Shown here: positions 37,301 to 44,688 of the stretch, in pieces
Position numbering within the stretch: the stretch's first letter is position 1
Layout: every line of letters begins with the position of its first letter
Source of the DNA: a virus
Strand: one strand, 5' to 3'
Virus record (IMG/VR): IMGVR_UViG_3300025930_000141
Span: 1 to 64,000 of that record
DNA: 64,000 nt
Made by a program: the position numbers and the translations under genes
The notes under the pieces: model-generated
The model's input: only the letters and a program-made list of their open reading frames with translations
Database searches by the model: none
Told to the model about the DNA's origin: nothing

Positions 37301-37427
37301 CTTCGTCCTCCCAAGTGTCGGTGTACTTTTCACATTCTAAACAAACATTGTTAATCACGATGTTGACAATATTGTGTGCGTCTTTATAAACCACATTACA
37401 TGAAGGACACCGCATTACTACACACAT
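37275..37427 (-). CDS. Zinc-ribbon protein starting at a tRNA 3' end (50 aa)
   Basis: ATG 4 nt after the discriminator base of tRNA-Thr(GGT) and no Shine-Dalgarno. MCVVMRCPSCNVVY...CLECEKYTDTW: two Cys pairs forming a zinc ribbon. Confidence 0.55.
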   Translation of the reverse strand: MCVVMRCPSCNVVYKDAHNIVNIVINNVCLECEKYTDTWEDEGGYIPGRD

Positions 37428-37432
37428 GACGA

Positions 37433-37506
37433 GCCACCTATGGGATTCGAACCCATGACCTCAAACTTACCAAGTTTGCGCGCTAACCTAACTGTGCCAA
37501 GGCGGC
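37433..37506 (-). tRNA. tRNA-Thr(GGT)
   Basis: GCCGCCT acceptor, anticodon arm CAAAC-TTGGTAA-GTTTG, T-arm ATGGG-TTCGAAT-CCCAT. Confidence 0.9.
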
Positions 37507-37567
37507 GGGTAGGGAGCGGTACGCTCTGCAAAGTTAGTGCAGTCTAACCACGCCCGCTTACCCCAGA

Positions 37568-37637
37568 GCCCCTAGCCGGGATTGAGCCGACTTCTCCTGT
37601 TTACAAGGCAGGTGCATCACCTTAATGCTTTAGGGGC
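37568..37637 (-). tRNA. tRNA-Thr(TGT)
   Basis: GCCCCTA/TAGGGGC acceptor, loop CTTGTAA, T-loop CTCAATC. Slightly short D-arm. Confidence 0.8.
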
Positions 37638-37741
37638 GAGTGGTGTGTTTTATGTTTCAATACCGGGCTGCTCCGTCACCAGTCCCTAATGAAACAAATG
37701 TTCACCGTCCATAGCGGCTGGGGGTTGCGCCGCCACCACGA

Positions 37742-37814
37742 GCCGATACGGGGAATCGAACCCCGGCTATTCTACATTACGAAAGTAGTACCATACCATT
37801 TAGGAGTTATCGGC
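37742..37814 (-). tRNA. tRNA-Thr(CGT)
   Basis: GCCGATA/TATCGGC acceptor, loop TTCGTAA, T-arm CGGGG-TTCGATT-CCCCG. Confidence 0.85.
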
Positions 37815-37849
37815 AGAGGTACCAGGATAGCAGGCCCGGTACCAGATTG

Positions 37850-38593
37850 TCAAATGAACTTAAGCAGTTCAGACCATGGGCCGTGGTCAGAAGAATTATC
37901 GTCTATGTCCACGTAGGCCGCTATTACTTTAAGTCCCTTTAATACTGCACCGTCGATAAGGCGACTACCATGTGTACCGCGCGACGGTAGCCGGTCAACA
38001 GCAGACCACACCAGTTTCCACATTGGGAACTTAACCTTGATTGCCGCGCGAGCCCAGCGGTGCTTGAAGTTAATGTTCCAGTCACCGGCCAAGATAGAGG
38101 CGTCAGTCTTGAAATGTGTCTTTAGTTGATTACTGCGTCGGCGCAGGTTGTTTGTAGCCTGATGCCAGGCGACCACTCGGTCGGTATGACGGTGGTGGGC
38201 CAGGTCGCCCTCTACTCCCGAAGGGAAGTGACAAACCGAAACCACTACGCGCTTACCAGACTCAAGGTGTTCCAGTACCGCGTTTTGTGCATACAGCGGA
38301 GACGACAGGTGTCCACCCAACTTGAACAGGTGATGAGACACTAAGTACGACTCGTGGAAGATGACCTTAAATACTGACTTGTCATAAACAATGGCAGAGT
38401 CATCTTTGAGTCCCTTGTCGCCAACCACAACACCAAAGCCGGGTACGGCCAGGGCATCCTCGCGGCCCTCGGTAGCCACCTCTGTAAGTGTGATAACTTG
38501 TGCGGTTTGAGCGTACTTGAGTACGGCTCGATGCAATGCCTGAATACTACCCTTGTAGAACCCAGACGAATGCGTGTGCTTAAATCTAATCAT
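37850..38593 (-). CDS. Endonuclease/exonuclease/phosphatase-fold protein (247 aa)
   Basis: EEP-superfamily signature: VITLTEVATEG (catalytic Glu), DDSAIVYDKSVF, VSVCHFPSG, ILAGDWNIN (Asp-x-Asn), and a final NSSDHGPW (S-D-H-x-P). A metal-dependent phosphodiesterase; DNA, RNA or phospholipid cleavage possible. No signal peptide. Confidence 0.85.
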   Translation of the reverse strand: MIRFKHTHSSGFYKGSIQALHRAVLKYAQTAQVITLTEVATEGREDALAVPGFGVVVGDKGLKDDSAIVYDKSVFKVIFHESYLVSHHLFKLGGHLSSPLYAQNAVLEHLESGKRVVVSVCHFPSGVEGDLAHHRHTDRVVAWHQATNNLRRRSNQLKTHFKTDASILAGDWNINFKHRWARAAIKVKFPMWKLVWSAVDRLPSRGTHGSRLIDGAVLKGLKVIAAYVDIDDNSSDHGPWSELLKFI

Positions 38594-38612
38594 GTGCTCA
38601 GTATATCACGCT

Positions 38613-38876
38613 TTAGGAGTCAGCGCCACTAACGTCGGTGCTCTTGGGCCTGCGAGCAAACTTCTCCTGGCGCTTGTCACGGCGCTTCTGGGCAGCCTTG
38701 TCCTTGCGGCGCTGGTACTTGCGATGCAGAGCAAAGATGGTAAGCACGTTACCCTTTAATTCGGTGTCCCAGTCGCCGTACTCGCGGTACTCTTTTTGGA
38801 GTTCTCGCAGGTAGTTAAGGTCGTCACTGATGATGTGCTTATTGCGTGGCCTAGACAATTTCCTCTGCCTTTGCAA
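38613..38876 (-). CDS. Hypothetical basic coiled-coil protein (87 aa)
   Basis: Highly basic (HRKYQRRKDKAAQKRRDKRQEKFARRPK) with a helix LNYLRELQKEYREYG. Probably RNA- or DNA-binding; unknown. Confidence 0.55.
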   Translation of the reverse strand: MQRQRKLSRPRNKHIISDDLNYLRELQKEYREYGDWDTELKGNVLTIFALHRKYQRRKDKAAQKRRDKRQEKFARRPKSTDVSGADS

Positions 38877-39198
38877 TAGCCTTATCCATGACCGCGACTA
38901 CCTCGTCTTCGGTGCGACCTGGGGCATCGTTCCAGTATGGAATGTTTAGCAGTTCGTCGGCACGCTTAAACTCGGGGTACTGCTCCTGAACAATTTCCTG
39001 AATAAACTGTGCGTACGGCATGGCCTCTTCACGAACGTAATCAAACTCTCCGGTTTCCTCACCCAGAGCCAAAGCAATGTGGCCGAGAGTACAATAACCA
39101 TTTGTGTCTTCATCATAATAGGCATCCGTGGTCCAGCGACCCGGAATGTTTGTGCGCATCTTGCGCAGTACACTTACATCAATCTTGTTATCGGACAT
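38851..39198 (-). CDS. Hypothetical phage protein (115 aa)
   Basis: RTNIPGRWTTDAYYDEDTNGYCTLGHIALALGEETGEFDY: same plan as the proteins at 45968 (CVAGTVQW) and loosely the YCCLGVLCE family, i.e. a Cys-x-x-G-h core after an N-terminal helix. RBS AAAGGAAAG upstream. Function unknown. Confidence 0.55.
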   Translation of the reverse strand: MSDNKIDVSVLRKMRTNIPGRWTTDAYYDEDTNGYCTLGHIALALGEETGEFDYVREEAMPYAQFIQEIVQEQYPEFKRADELLNIPYWNDAPGRTEDEVVAVMDKAIAKAEEIV

Positions 39199-39218
39199 TA
39201 ACTTTCCTTTCGTAGAGA

Positions 39219-39289
39219 GTCCCCAGCGGGACTTGAACCCGCGACCGGCAATTTAGGAAATTGCTGTTCTGCCACTGAACTATGGGGAC
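39219..39289 (-). tRNA. tRNA-Arg(CCT)
   Basis: GTCCCCA acceptor, anticodon arm GCAAT-TTCCTAA-ATTGC, T-arm GCGGG-TTCAAGT-CCCGC. Reads AGG. Confidence 0.88.
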
Positions 39290-39291
39290 GT

Positions 39292-39366
39292 GCGCCAGAT
39301 GGGAGTCGAACCCACATGTATCCATTATACTTTCAACTGCTTCGGGGGCAGGGGTAATACTAGCGC
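39292..39366 (-). tRNA. D-arm-less tRNA-like RNA, possible Arg(CCG)
   Basis: Perfect acceptor GCGCTAG/CTGGCGC (one G-U) and T-arm TGGG-TTCGACT-CCCA. Instead of a D-arm, 8 nt lead straight to a hairpin CTGC-CCCCGAA-GCAG, whose loop would give anticodon CCG with C33. A 21-nt segment with GTAT-AATGG-ATAC follows before the T-arm. Same layout as the element at 51180. Confidence 0.5.
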
Positions 39367-39367
39367 A

Positions 39368-39814
39368 TTATGGTGGAGGTATTTCAATACCCCGGTCTAC
39401 GTTATGTCTGTACTCAAGAAGTCGCATGTGATGATATGCCCAAAAGACCAATTGAATAATCGCGGGTATAATTTGGAACCAATACCCGTGTGTTGAGTAT
39501 ACCACGACAGCATAGAACCACACAAGGTAGCCGAGCAGCGGTCCAGCGCTAGAAATGGGCCTGTAGCGCATCAATAAATTCACGATGGACAGAACCACCG
39601 CTGCAATTGCTGCGACGCCCCAGAGGCTCACAGCGGGCACCAGGGCTATGTCTGTGGTCAACTGGTAGAGCACGCTGGCCTGCACCGACGCGGTGCTGGT
39701 GAAAAACACAAAGGCTATACCCATGTTCAGCGTATATGCCAACATAAGGTATAGCCAAAGAGGGAAGCGTTCACCCTCGCTTCGGTAGATTAATCTTGGC
39801 AAATACTTTCTCAT
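39368..39814 (-). CDS. Four-helix membrane protein (148 aa)
   Basis: Basic N-terminus (MRKYLPRLIYRSEGERF), four membrane segments, polar end HNVDRGIEIPPP. Unknown function. Confidence 0.55.
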   Translation of the reverse strand: MRKYLPRLIYRSEGERFPLWLYLMLAYTLNMGIAFVFFTSTASVQASVLYQLTTDIALVPAVSLWGVAAIAAVVLSIVNLLMRYRPISSAGPLLGYLVWFYAVVVYSTHGYWFQIIPAIIQLVFWAYHHMRLLEYRHNVDRGIEIPPP

Positions 39815-39884
39815 GTACTGATTTTACCACACTGTCCACAAAAAGCATTGAGTCTGCTACTCTATCCCAAAAGAAGTTAATCAT
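39771..39884 (-). CDS. Small protein starting at a tRNA 3' end (37 aa)
   Basis: ATG 2 nt after the discriminator base of tRNA-Cys. MINFFWDRVADSMLFVDSVV, amphipathic. It overlaps the start of the membrane gene by 44 nt, a larger overlap than usual, so confidence is limited. Confidence 0.4.
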   Translation of the reverse strand: MINFFWDRVADSMLFVDSVVKSVHEKVFAKINLPKRG

Positions 39885-39887
39885 CGA

Positions 39888-39958
39888 GGCACTTACCGGA
39901 TTCGAACCGGTATAAAGTAGGGTTGCAATCTACTGGATAGCCATTCTCCCAAAGCGCC
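39888..39958 (-). tRNA. tRNA-Cys(GCA)
   Basis: GGCGCTT/AGTGCC acceptor, loop TTGCAAC, T-arm ACCGG-TTCGAAT-CCGGT. Confidence 0.85.
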
Positions 39959-40076
39959 ATAGACCGGGCGGGCTGACTCACGAATGCAAGAAGTAGGGTT
40001 GTTGCTAGCACAGAGCCCACGGTACTTTCGGATAACCAGCCGGTACGCCGCACTATCACGTAGCGCCCGGTAAAGC

Positions 40077-40220
40077 CTATTTAATTTTAACGCCCAGTCT
40101 TTCGACGTTCTTATCGTTCTCTACACCGTCCTTACCGCGCTGACAGCGCGGCGAACAGTAAACTCTGTCTTCGACAATCCAAAGGTGAGTTGCAATCCTG
40201 CACTTGCATTTAGTACATTT
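40077..40220 (-). CDS. Zinc-finger small protein (47 aa)
   Basis: GTG start; MKCTKCKCRIATHLWIVEDRVYC with a further Cys: a one-metal finger. Start is after the stop of the gene at 40237. Confidence 0.5.
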   Translation of the reverse strand, partial: KCTKCKCRIATHLWIVEDRVYCSPRCQRGKDGVENDKNVERLGVKIK

Positions 40221-40236
40221 CACATTGGGTTCATTT

Positions 40237-40470
40237 TTACGTGCCCTGTGGGCCACGCTTGCGAGCGCGTTGCCGCGCCTCGTATGGAGTCGGCTCCCCA
40301 CGGTCTCGGTATTGCTCGTTTACGAGCCACGCCTTATGGTTTGCCTCGATGTTTGCCTTTTTCCTGCGCTGTGCTGCTTCCCAGCACGCCTTACGCTTTG
40401 CTCTGCGGTTTACGTTCATCGCACGCTTCGGCAAGTTCTTGCGCAGTTTGGCGTCGTTTTGTCCAGCCAT
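40237..40470 (-). CDS. Very basic small protein (77 aa)
   Basis: MAGQNDAKLRKNLPKRAMNVNRRAKRKACWEAAQRRKKAN...; about one third Lys/Arg. Likely binds RNA or DNA. It ends in RKRGPQGT. Preceded by a half copy of the left-arm palindrome (ACCCCCTTAAGG, near 40482). Confidence 0.55.
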   Translation of the reverse strand: MAGQNDAKLRKNLPKRAMNVNRRAKRKACWEAAQRRKKANIEANHKAWLVNEQYRDRGEPTPYEARQRARKRGPQGT

Positions 40471-40547
40471 GACTTTTAGTCACCCCCTTAAGGTTTACCT
40501 AATCGTCATGGCTTGCTCCTATGTTGTTCAAACTTGTCTCCTGTTAT

Positions 40548-40641
40548 GGATATACCGGCCCCTACGGGTCCAACGCCACCCACCCTCGGTAGGACGAGGT
40601 TAAGCGTGAAGCGTTCGGTAGTGATAGCACTCCCGACCGGT
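40548..40641 (-). other. Structured segment before tRNA-Ala cluster end
   Basis: TACCGG/CCGGTA encloses CCTCG-tccta-CGAGG. Resembles the YA-YH closing helix but lacks the conserved CGA/TTATC and AACC loop, so not counted as a family member. Confidence 0.3.
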
Positions 40642-40646
40642 ATTGT

Positions 40647-40719
40647 GGAGGTAAAGGGATTTGAACCCTTGACTTCTAGTATGCCATACTAGCGTTCTAC
40701 CTGGCTGAACTATACCCCC
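40647..40719 (-). tRNA. tRNA-Ala(GGC)
   Basis: GGGGGTA/TACCTCC acceptor, anticodon arm CTAGT-ATGGCAT-ACTAG, T-loop TTCAAAT. Confidence 0.88.
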
Positions 40720-40814
40720 AGGGCACCCTTTGTTAAAGCAGGTCTGGCGACTGCACCCCGCGCGCAGGGTCACGGCTTCTCGGCCCTTGTACTTTGGGTC
40801 TCATCCATCATTGT

Positions 40815-40886
40815 GGAGGATACCGGAATCGAACCGGTGACTTCTACCTTGCAAAAGTAGCACTCTACCTGCTGAGTTAATCCCCC
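40815..40886 (-). tRNA. tRNA-Ala(TGC)
   Basis: GGGGGAT/ATCCTCC acceptor, loop TTTGCAA, T-arm ACCGG-TTCGATT-CCGGT. Confidence 0.88.
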
Positions 40887-40904
40887 AGGATTATTTAGTT
40901 AGCG

Positions 40905-40975
40905 TGGCGTACGAGAGATTTGAACTCTCAGAGTAGGGATTTACAGTCCCGCTCCCTCAACCAACGGTGTACGCC
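40905..40975 (-). tRNA. tRNA-Tyr(GTA), short variable loop
   Basis: GGCGTAC/GTACGCC acceptor, anticodon arm GGGA-CTGTAAA-TCCC, T-loop TTCAAAT. Bacterial Tyr tRNAs are usually class II; this one is class I. Lies 10 nt after the -10 box. Confidence 0.82.
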
Positions 40976-40985
40976 GTGTGGTCCC

Positions 40986-41014
40986 ATTGTACAGGTTGGG
41001 ACCGTACCTGTCAA
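40986..41014 (-). promoter_or_regulatory. Sigma70-type promoter for Tyr/Ala array
   Basis: TTGACA, 17-nt spacer, TACAAT; the spacer ends pair (ACAGGT/ACCTGT). Inside the stop region of the gene at 41011. Confidence 0.8.
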
Positions 41015-41289
41015 GCCTGTGTTATTGTGATTTGTAGGAAGTCGTTGGCGCTTCCCTCGACCGGCTTGTGGTCCTCGTTAAAGTGACCATTGATGTTTAC
41101 TACCCAATCATGGTCGGGCCAGTTACGACCAAAGACCATGGTTCTATCAAATAGGTCGTAAACCACTTCACTTGCTGCGTCGATTGCTCGTACCGCTGCC
41201 TCGTTGTCCTCGACATTTACCATGTCTTGGACCTCACCCGTGTGGCTGTCGCCAGTATTCTTTAATACTACCTTTGCTGAAAAACTCAT
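41011..41289 (-). CDS. Hypothetical protein (92 aa)
   Basis: MSFSAKVVLKNTGDSHTGEV with a helix AAVRAIDAASEVVYDLF and a beta end; reads like a small alpha/beta barrel. Start touches the lysin stop. Unknown. Confidence 0.5.
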   Translation of the reverse strand: MSFSAKVVLKNTGDSHTGEVQDMVNVEDNEAAVRAIDAASEVVYDLFDRTMVFGRNWPDHDWVVNINGHFNEDHKPVEGSANDFLQITITQA

Positions 41290-42050
41290 TAGCCCGCCAA
41301 TACAGCGTCAATATAAGACCATACGTTGCGCGGTGTAGTCGTGCCCGCTGGTGTATAAAACTGTGGACGACCCTGGCTAATCCAACGGTCTGCTCCACCT
41401 AGGCCTAGATTATAAGACGCTACCGCGTCGCCTAGAACGCCATAACGCTGGAACGCTTGGTCATTACCCTTGCTGTTCTTGAAGTGTGTTAATGCGTTGT
41501 TCATGTAATTGGTTACAAAGTCGAATGCAATCTTTGGTCGGAACCGCTCGATTGCATCTAAGTCCGGGTGCGAAGGACCATTGATTTGTGCTAGTCCTAG
41601 GTCTTCCGGGTCCACGAAGCCTACCGCGCCAGCGTCCCATGAGGACTCGTGACGGATAATACCAGAAACAACAACCGGGGTAAGCGGTGGCTTACCGCTG
41701 GCCTCGACCTCTGAGATAAGGTCGGGGTACAGCAATAGGAAAGAACTGTCTTCCCCAATGCCGCCCCAAGGCGTTACGAAGTCCTTATGCTTGTTCTGGA
41801 ATGTTGTAACTGCATCGCTCGTGGCCTGGTCGAACTTACCAGTAACCTTAACCGTTCCCTTGCCAAGTCTACGGTTGAGTGCTCGTTGATATGCCTTAAC
41901 TGCATGATGAACAGCAAAGTTATCTTGATTTGTAGTTGGGTCTAGTTCACCAGACCCGAGATAGTAATACGGTCCAGGCTTGGTTGACTTATAAGCCTTG
42001 GTACCGCCTGCGCCGGAATTATTCCAAGCGCCTCTTCCATGAGTTGCCAT
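41289..42050 (-). CDS. Lysin: peptidoglycan-binding plus lytic transglycosylase domain (253 aa)
   Basis: Residues about 45-110 (AVKAYQRALNRRLGKGTVKVTGKFDQATSDAVTTFQNKH) form a PG_binding_1 repeat. From about 135, GIIRHESSWDAGAVGFVDPEDLGLAQIN gives the catalytic Glu (H-E-S) and G-L-x-Q-I-N of SLT-type transglycosylases. No signal peptide, so either an endolysin released by a holin or a virion-associated wall hydrolase. RBS GGGAACATAAT before ATG. Confidence 0.85.
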   Translation of the reverse strand: MATHGRGAWNNSGAGGTKAYKSTKPGPYYYLGSGELDPTTNQDNFAVHHAVKAYQRALNRRLGKGTVKVTGKFDQATSDAVTTFQNKHKDFVTPWGGIGEDSSFLLLYPDLISEVEASGKPPLTPVVVSGIIRHESSWDAGAVGFVDPEDLGLAQINGPSHPDLDAIERFRPKIAFDFVTNYMNNALTHFKNSKGNDQAFQRYGVLGDAVASYNLGLGGADRWISQGRPQFYTPAGTTTPRNVWSYIDAVLAG

Positions 42051-42072
42051 AATATTATGTTCCCTTCGGGAG

Positions 42073-42143
42073 TGCTGATGCCGGGAATTGAACCCAGACC
42101 AAGTGGTTATGAGTCACTTCGGCTCGCCGTCGCCTCACCAGCA
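42073..42143 (-). tRNA. tRNA-Met(CAT) 1
   Basis: TGCTGGT/ATCAGCA acceptor, anticodon arm AGTGA-CTCATAA-CCACT, T-loop TTCAATT. Elongator Met or, if lysidinylated, Ile for AUA. Confidence 0.82.
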
Positions 42144-42235
42144 ATGCTACAGTTCTTACTAACGCACCGCTCCGCTCCGCTGTAGCACCGTGCGGAATCC
42201 CATGCGAATGGGCTTAAGGTACCCTATCCCATTGT

Positions 42236-42307
42236 GCGGTAGACGGGACTCGGACCCGCAACTTCCACGTTGGCAACGTGACACTCTACCAATTGAGTTA
42301 CTACCAC
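42236..42307 (-). tRNA. tRNA-Gly(GCC)
   Basis: GTGGTAG/CTACCGC acceptor, anticodon arm CACG-TTGCCAA-CGTG, T-loop TCCGAGT. Confidence 0.85.
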
Positions 42308-42380
42308 TGGTGGGGCTTGGTTCTTTTATTTATGCAGGTTAAGAAACACCCCGGCAATAAGCCCTGCGTTATCCGTACTT

Positions 42381-42435
42381 CGTCTTAAGCCGTTTCTGGA
42401 CCTTCACGAGTAAAGTTTCGAACCTTTACTGCTTG
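42381..42435 (-). repeat. Hairpin repeat after tRNA-Glu(TTC), copy 1
   Basis: Reads CAAGCAGTAAAGGTTCGAA then ACTTTA, a T-arm-like hairpin, and CGGCTTAAGACG 30 nt on. Copy 2 is at 42583. Each stands just after a Glu tRNA. Confidence 0.6.
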
Positions 42436-42437
42436 TG

Positions 42438-42510
42438 ACGTGGACGGGAATCGAACCCGCAATGGCAAGAGATTGAAAGTCTCCGCTGCAACCGCCAGTG
42501 GACACCACGC
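42438..42510 (-). tRNA. tRNA-Glu(TTC)
   Basis: GCGTGGT acceptor, anticodon arm GAGA-CTTTCAA-TCTC, T-arm GCGGG-TTCGATT-CCCGT. Confidence 0.85.
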
Positions 42511-42582
42511 CTGGTCCGAGGGTCAACACTTTGGATTAGACTGGAAAGTCCCTCGGGCGCTAAAACCAGTGTTACGGGGCCA

Positions 42583-42638
42583 CGTCTTAAGCCGCTACTA
42601 CCGTCTTCACGAACAAAGTTTCGAACCTTTGCTGCTTG
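42583..42638 (-). repeat. Hairpin repeat after tRNA-Glu(CTC), copy 2
   Basis: CAAGCAGCAAAGGTTCGAA then ACTTTG and the shared CGGCTTAAGACG. Copies 1 and 2 differ by compensating stem changes (T-A versus C-G), which supports a real RNA hairpin. Confidence 0.6.
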
Positions 42639-42639
42639 T

Positions 42640-42712
42640 AGCCCCTACGGGATTCGAACCCGTCATCACACAGATTGAGAGTCTGGTATCCTTGCCACAA
42701 GACCCAGAGGCC
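42640..42712 (-). tRNA. tRNA-Glu(CTC)
   Basis: GGCCTCT/AGGGGCT acceptor, anticodon arm CAGA-CTCTCAA-TCTG, T-arm GACGG-GTTCGAAT-CCCGT region. First tRNA after the promoter at 42724 (11 nt). Confidence 0.85.
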
Positions 42713-42723
42713 GTATGTCACCA

Positions 42724-42752
42724 ATTATACAGGCTGGTGACCCACCTGTCAA
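42724..42752 (-). promoter_or_regulatory. Consensus sigma70 promoter for Glu/Gly/Met array
   Basis: TTGACA, 17-nt spacer, TATAAT: a perfect consensus match. Spacer ends ACAGG/CCTGT pair. Confidence 0.9.
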
Positions 42753-42757
42753 GCCTG

Positions 42758-43162
42758 TCAGGGGACGCTGTTGCCGTAGCACTTATCAGGGTCACACCAC
42801 AACTTATCAAATACCCGCCACGGTGCCCCAGCACTAAACTGACGATACGTCAGGATAACGTTTACGTGAGGCGGCGCGCCGTTGTATTGGACATTCTTGA
42901 ATGCGTGTCCGTTGTTATTCCAAGAAGCAATCTTTTCACCAGAGCAGTCACAAATGTTTTCTGCTTGAGTTTGGGTTGCTCCACTGGTGGAGTCGTCTCC
43001 CGGACACAACTGGCCTGCCTGAGCATCAATCTCAACAGTACACAAACCCGTGTACTCGCTCTTGGTCCAGGTACCCACAAAAGCGTGGGCCGGGGAGACG
43101 GTTGAAAGCATTAGCGTCAGACCAGACAACAGCGTGGCGGTCAATAATAGCATTTTCTTCAT
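42758..43162 (-). CDS. Secreted Cys-rich protein (134 aa)
   Basis: Signal peptide ending SPAHA. The mature part has CTVEIDAQAGQLC, ICDCSGEKIASW and LWCDPDKCYG: seven or more Cys. The pattern G-x-x-C-x-C...W-N-N and final W-C-x-x-D-x-C matches the secreted protein at 36816, so the two are likely paralogues. Extracellular binding role inferred. Confidence 0.6.
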   Translation of the reverse strand: MKKMLLLTATLLSGLTLMLSTVSPAHAFVGTWTKSEYTGLCTVEIDAQAGQLCPGDDSTSGATQTQAENICDCSGEKIASWNNNGHAFKNVQYNGAPPHVNVILTYRQFSAGAPWRVFDKLWCDPDKCYGNSVP

Positions 43163-43172
43163 ATTATTCCTT

Positions 43173-43712
43173 TCAGGTCAACCTGGCACGAACTACGGTG
43201 CGATAGTCTGTGTGAACAAACCTCGACGCACATGTAATAAGTGTTAATGTTTCGTGCCTGTTGTTTAATACAGATACATTGGTGTAGTATACGTTGAACT
43301 TGTTTGTAACTTTAAACGTGTATTGGGTTCCACATTTTTCAATGACTACCCGGTCGCCGGGTGTCAATTCTGGGAGCCGCGCAAAGGGCTCTCCGTGCGT
43401 TACAACGTGTGCAGTGAGCGCATAGTTCCCCCTGCCCACCGGGCCGGTATGTGGGAAGTGCCCCACGACCCCTGAGTTTAGCACCTTTTCACTGACGCCA
43501 TTCTCAATCGGCATTACGTAATGCCCCCAGGATGGAACCCGAATTAGTGCGCCGGGGCACTTGTGCAGGGCTACGCCCTGTCTAATCTTTGAAACCTCAG
43601 CCTTTTGATGTTGTTCAATGGCTACCGGGTCAGACCCGGTATGGGGCATTCCGAAGAATACAACCATACCGAGCCCGACCACAATCAGTGTCAGTGCGAA
43701 TAACTTACGCAC
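43173..43712 (-). CDS. srt: Class E-like sortase (179 aa)
   Basis: GTG start overlapping the substrate gene's stop region. N-terminal membrane anchor (LFALTLIVVGLGMVVFFG), then the sortase barrel: GVVGHFPHTGPVGRGNYALTAHVVTHG (catalytic His), LTPGDRVVIEKCG, and TLITCASRF...DYRTVVRA with catalytic Cys and Arg. Actinobacterial class E sortases recognise LAxTG-type signals. The gene just upstream ends in a sorting signal, so it is the obvious substrate. Confidence 0.9.
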   Translation of the reverse strand: MRKLFALTLIVVGLGMVVFFGMPHTGSDPVAIEQHQKAEVSKIRQGVALHKCPGALIRVPSWGHYVMPIENGVSEKVLNSGVVGHFPHTGPVGRGNYALTAHVVTHGEPFARLPELTPGDRVVIEKCGTQYTFKVTNKFNVYYTNVSVLNNRHETLTLITCASRFVHTDYRTVVRARLT

Positions 43713-44655
43713 GCTTACGAGACAATAGCAGGAGACCGGAGCCAGCAATTAGCAGACCCAGACCAACAAACAAAGACGTGTTGGCGGTATCTGACAAACC
43801 AGCATTCGGTAGGGACCGTGCTACAGGTGGTGCAAGTGCAGCGGGCGGCTTATGCCCACTTGGGTTATGCGGGGTATTTACCGGAGGCTTGGGCGACGGG
43901 TTATCTACCGGTGGCGTAGGCGTCGGTGTAGGAGTCGGTGTGTCGGTCGTGCAGGTCACACCGTCCGTCCAAGCATAGAAGGTAACCTCGTCAGAGGCTT
44001 CCTGGTCAGTTACAGTTTCATCAAATGCTTCCTGGTCAACGATAACTTCGTCATATGCCTCCTGGTCTACAACCGTTTCATCATATGCATCTTGGCCCGG
44101 AGTAATCAATTCTCCGTGCTCGCGGTGGAACCAAGAAGAGTTACCGCTATTTCCATTACTGGAATTAAACGTGCCGTAAGTATCTTGGTCAGGACCGCCG
44201 TTTTCGTGAGGCCCCTGCCATGTGCCACGCTCATCATTGGGGAATTCAGGGGTGTAATCTTGTGGTCCATGAGTATAATTCGGGGACCAATTCCACCACA
44301 GGTCGGGGCCATAAACAGCCGGTACCGCGTCGTGATGGATAACATGTGTTACCGCGTCGTGATGTACTGTATGCGTCACAGCGTCGTGATGTACAACGTG
44401 GGTGACTGCTGGGTGATGAACTGTCAAAACCCACGAGCGTGTAGTATCACACTCGTTGTCGGTGACAAAGGTAGAAACCTCGTCCTCGATTGCACCTTGC
44501 GGAACGTCGTTAGGGCTTGCAACCACAATTGGGTTACTAGCAGACTCACCGGGGACACCGGTTGCGTTGGCGGTGCTGAGCATTGCGCCCGCACCCAAAA
44601 CAATACCGGCTACCATAAGTACGGTCGCCAGTATTGTCGATAAAATCTTTGTCAT
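43705..44655 (-). CDS. Sortase-anchored surface protein with LPNAG signal (316 aa)
   Basis: Signal peptide ending STANA; then His-rich repeats (VTHVVHHDAVTHTVHHDAV, about 90-125), a Trp/Asn/Gly region, acidic repeats of the form (D/V)DQEA(Y/F/S)DE(T/V) at about 190-225, a Thr-Pro and Pro-rich wall-spanning linker, and a C-terminal sorting signal: LPNAG, a membrane helix and RKRA. It would be displayed on the wall of the infected cell. A phage-built surface protein could alter receptor access, adhesion or metal binding (His repeats). Coupled to its sortase gene. Confidence 0.88.
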   Translation of the reverse strand: MTKILSTILATVLMVAGIVLGAGAMLSTANATGVPGESASNPIVVASPNDVPQGAIEDEVSTFVTDNECDTTRSWVLTVHHPAVTHVVHHDAVTHTVHHDAVTHVIHHDAVPAVYGPDLWWNWSPNYTHGPQDYTPEFPNDERGTWQGPHENGGPDQDTYGTFNSSNGNSGNSSWFHREHGELITPGQDAYDETVVDQEAYDEVIVDQEAFDETVTDQEASDEVTFYAWTDGVTCTTDTPTPTPTPTPPVDNPSPKPPVNTPHNPSGHKPPAALAPPVARSLPNAGLSDTANTSLFVGLGLLIAGSGLLLLSRKRA

Positions 44656-44688
44656 TTATTTACTTTCTGTTGTGTGCCGTTAAAGCGT

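Noticed and set aside
39877-40059. 60-aa leftward frame across tRNA-Cys
   Set aside because: It covers the whole tRNA-Cys gene, so it is a chance frame.
40270-40603. Rightward frames of 90-120 aa in 40.2-40.6 kb
   Set aside because: Antisense shadows of the very basic leftward gene, which has better composition and neighbour junctions.
40548-40641. A ninth Y-RNA-like element
   Set aside because: It has a TACCGG/CCGGTA closing helix but none of the conserved loop or TTATC sequence.
44100-44643. Rightward 263-aa frame opposite the LPNAG surface protein
   Set aside because: A mirror of repetitive coding sequence on the other strand; no RBS or recognisable motif.
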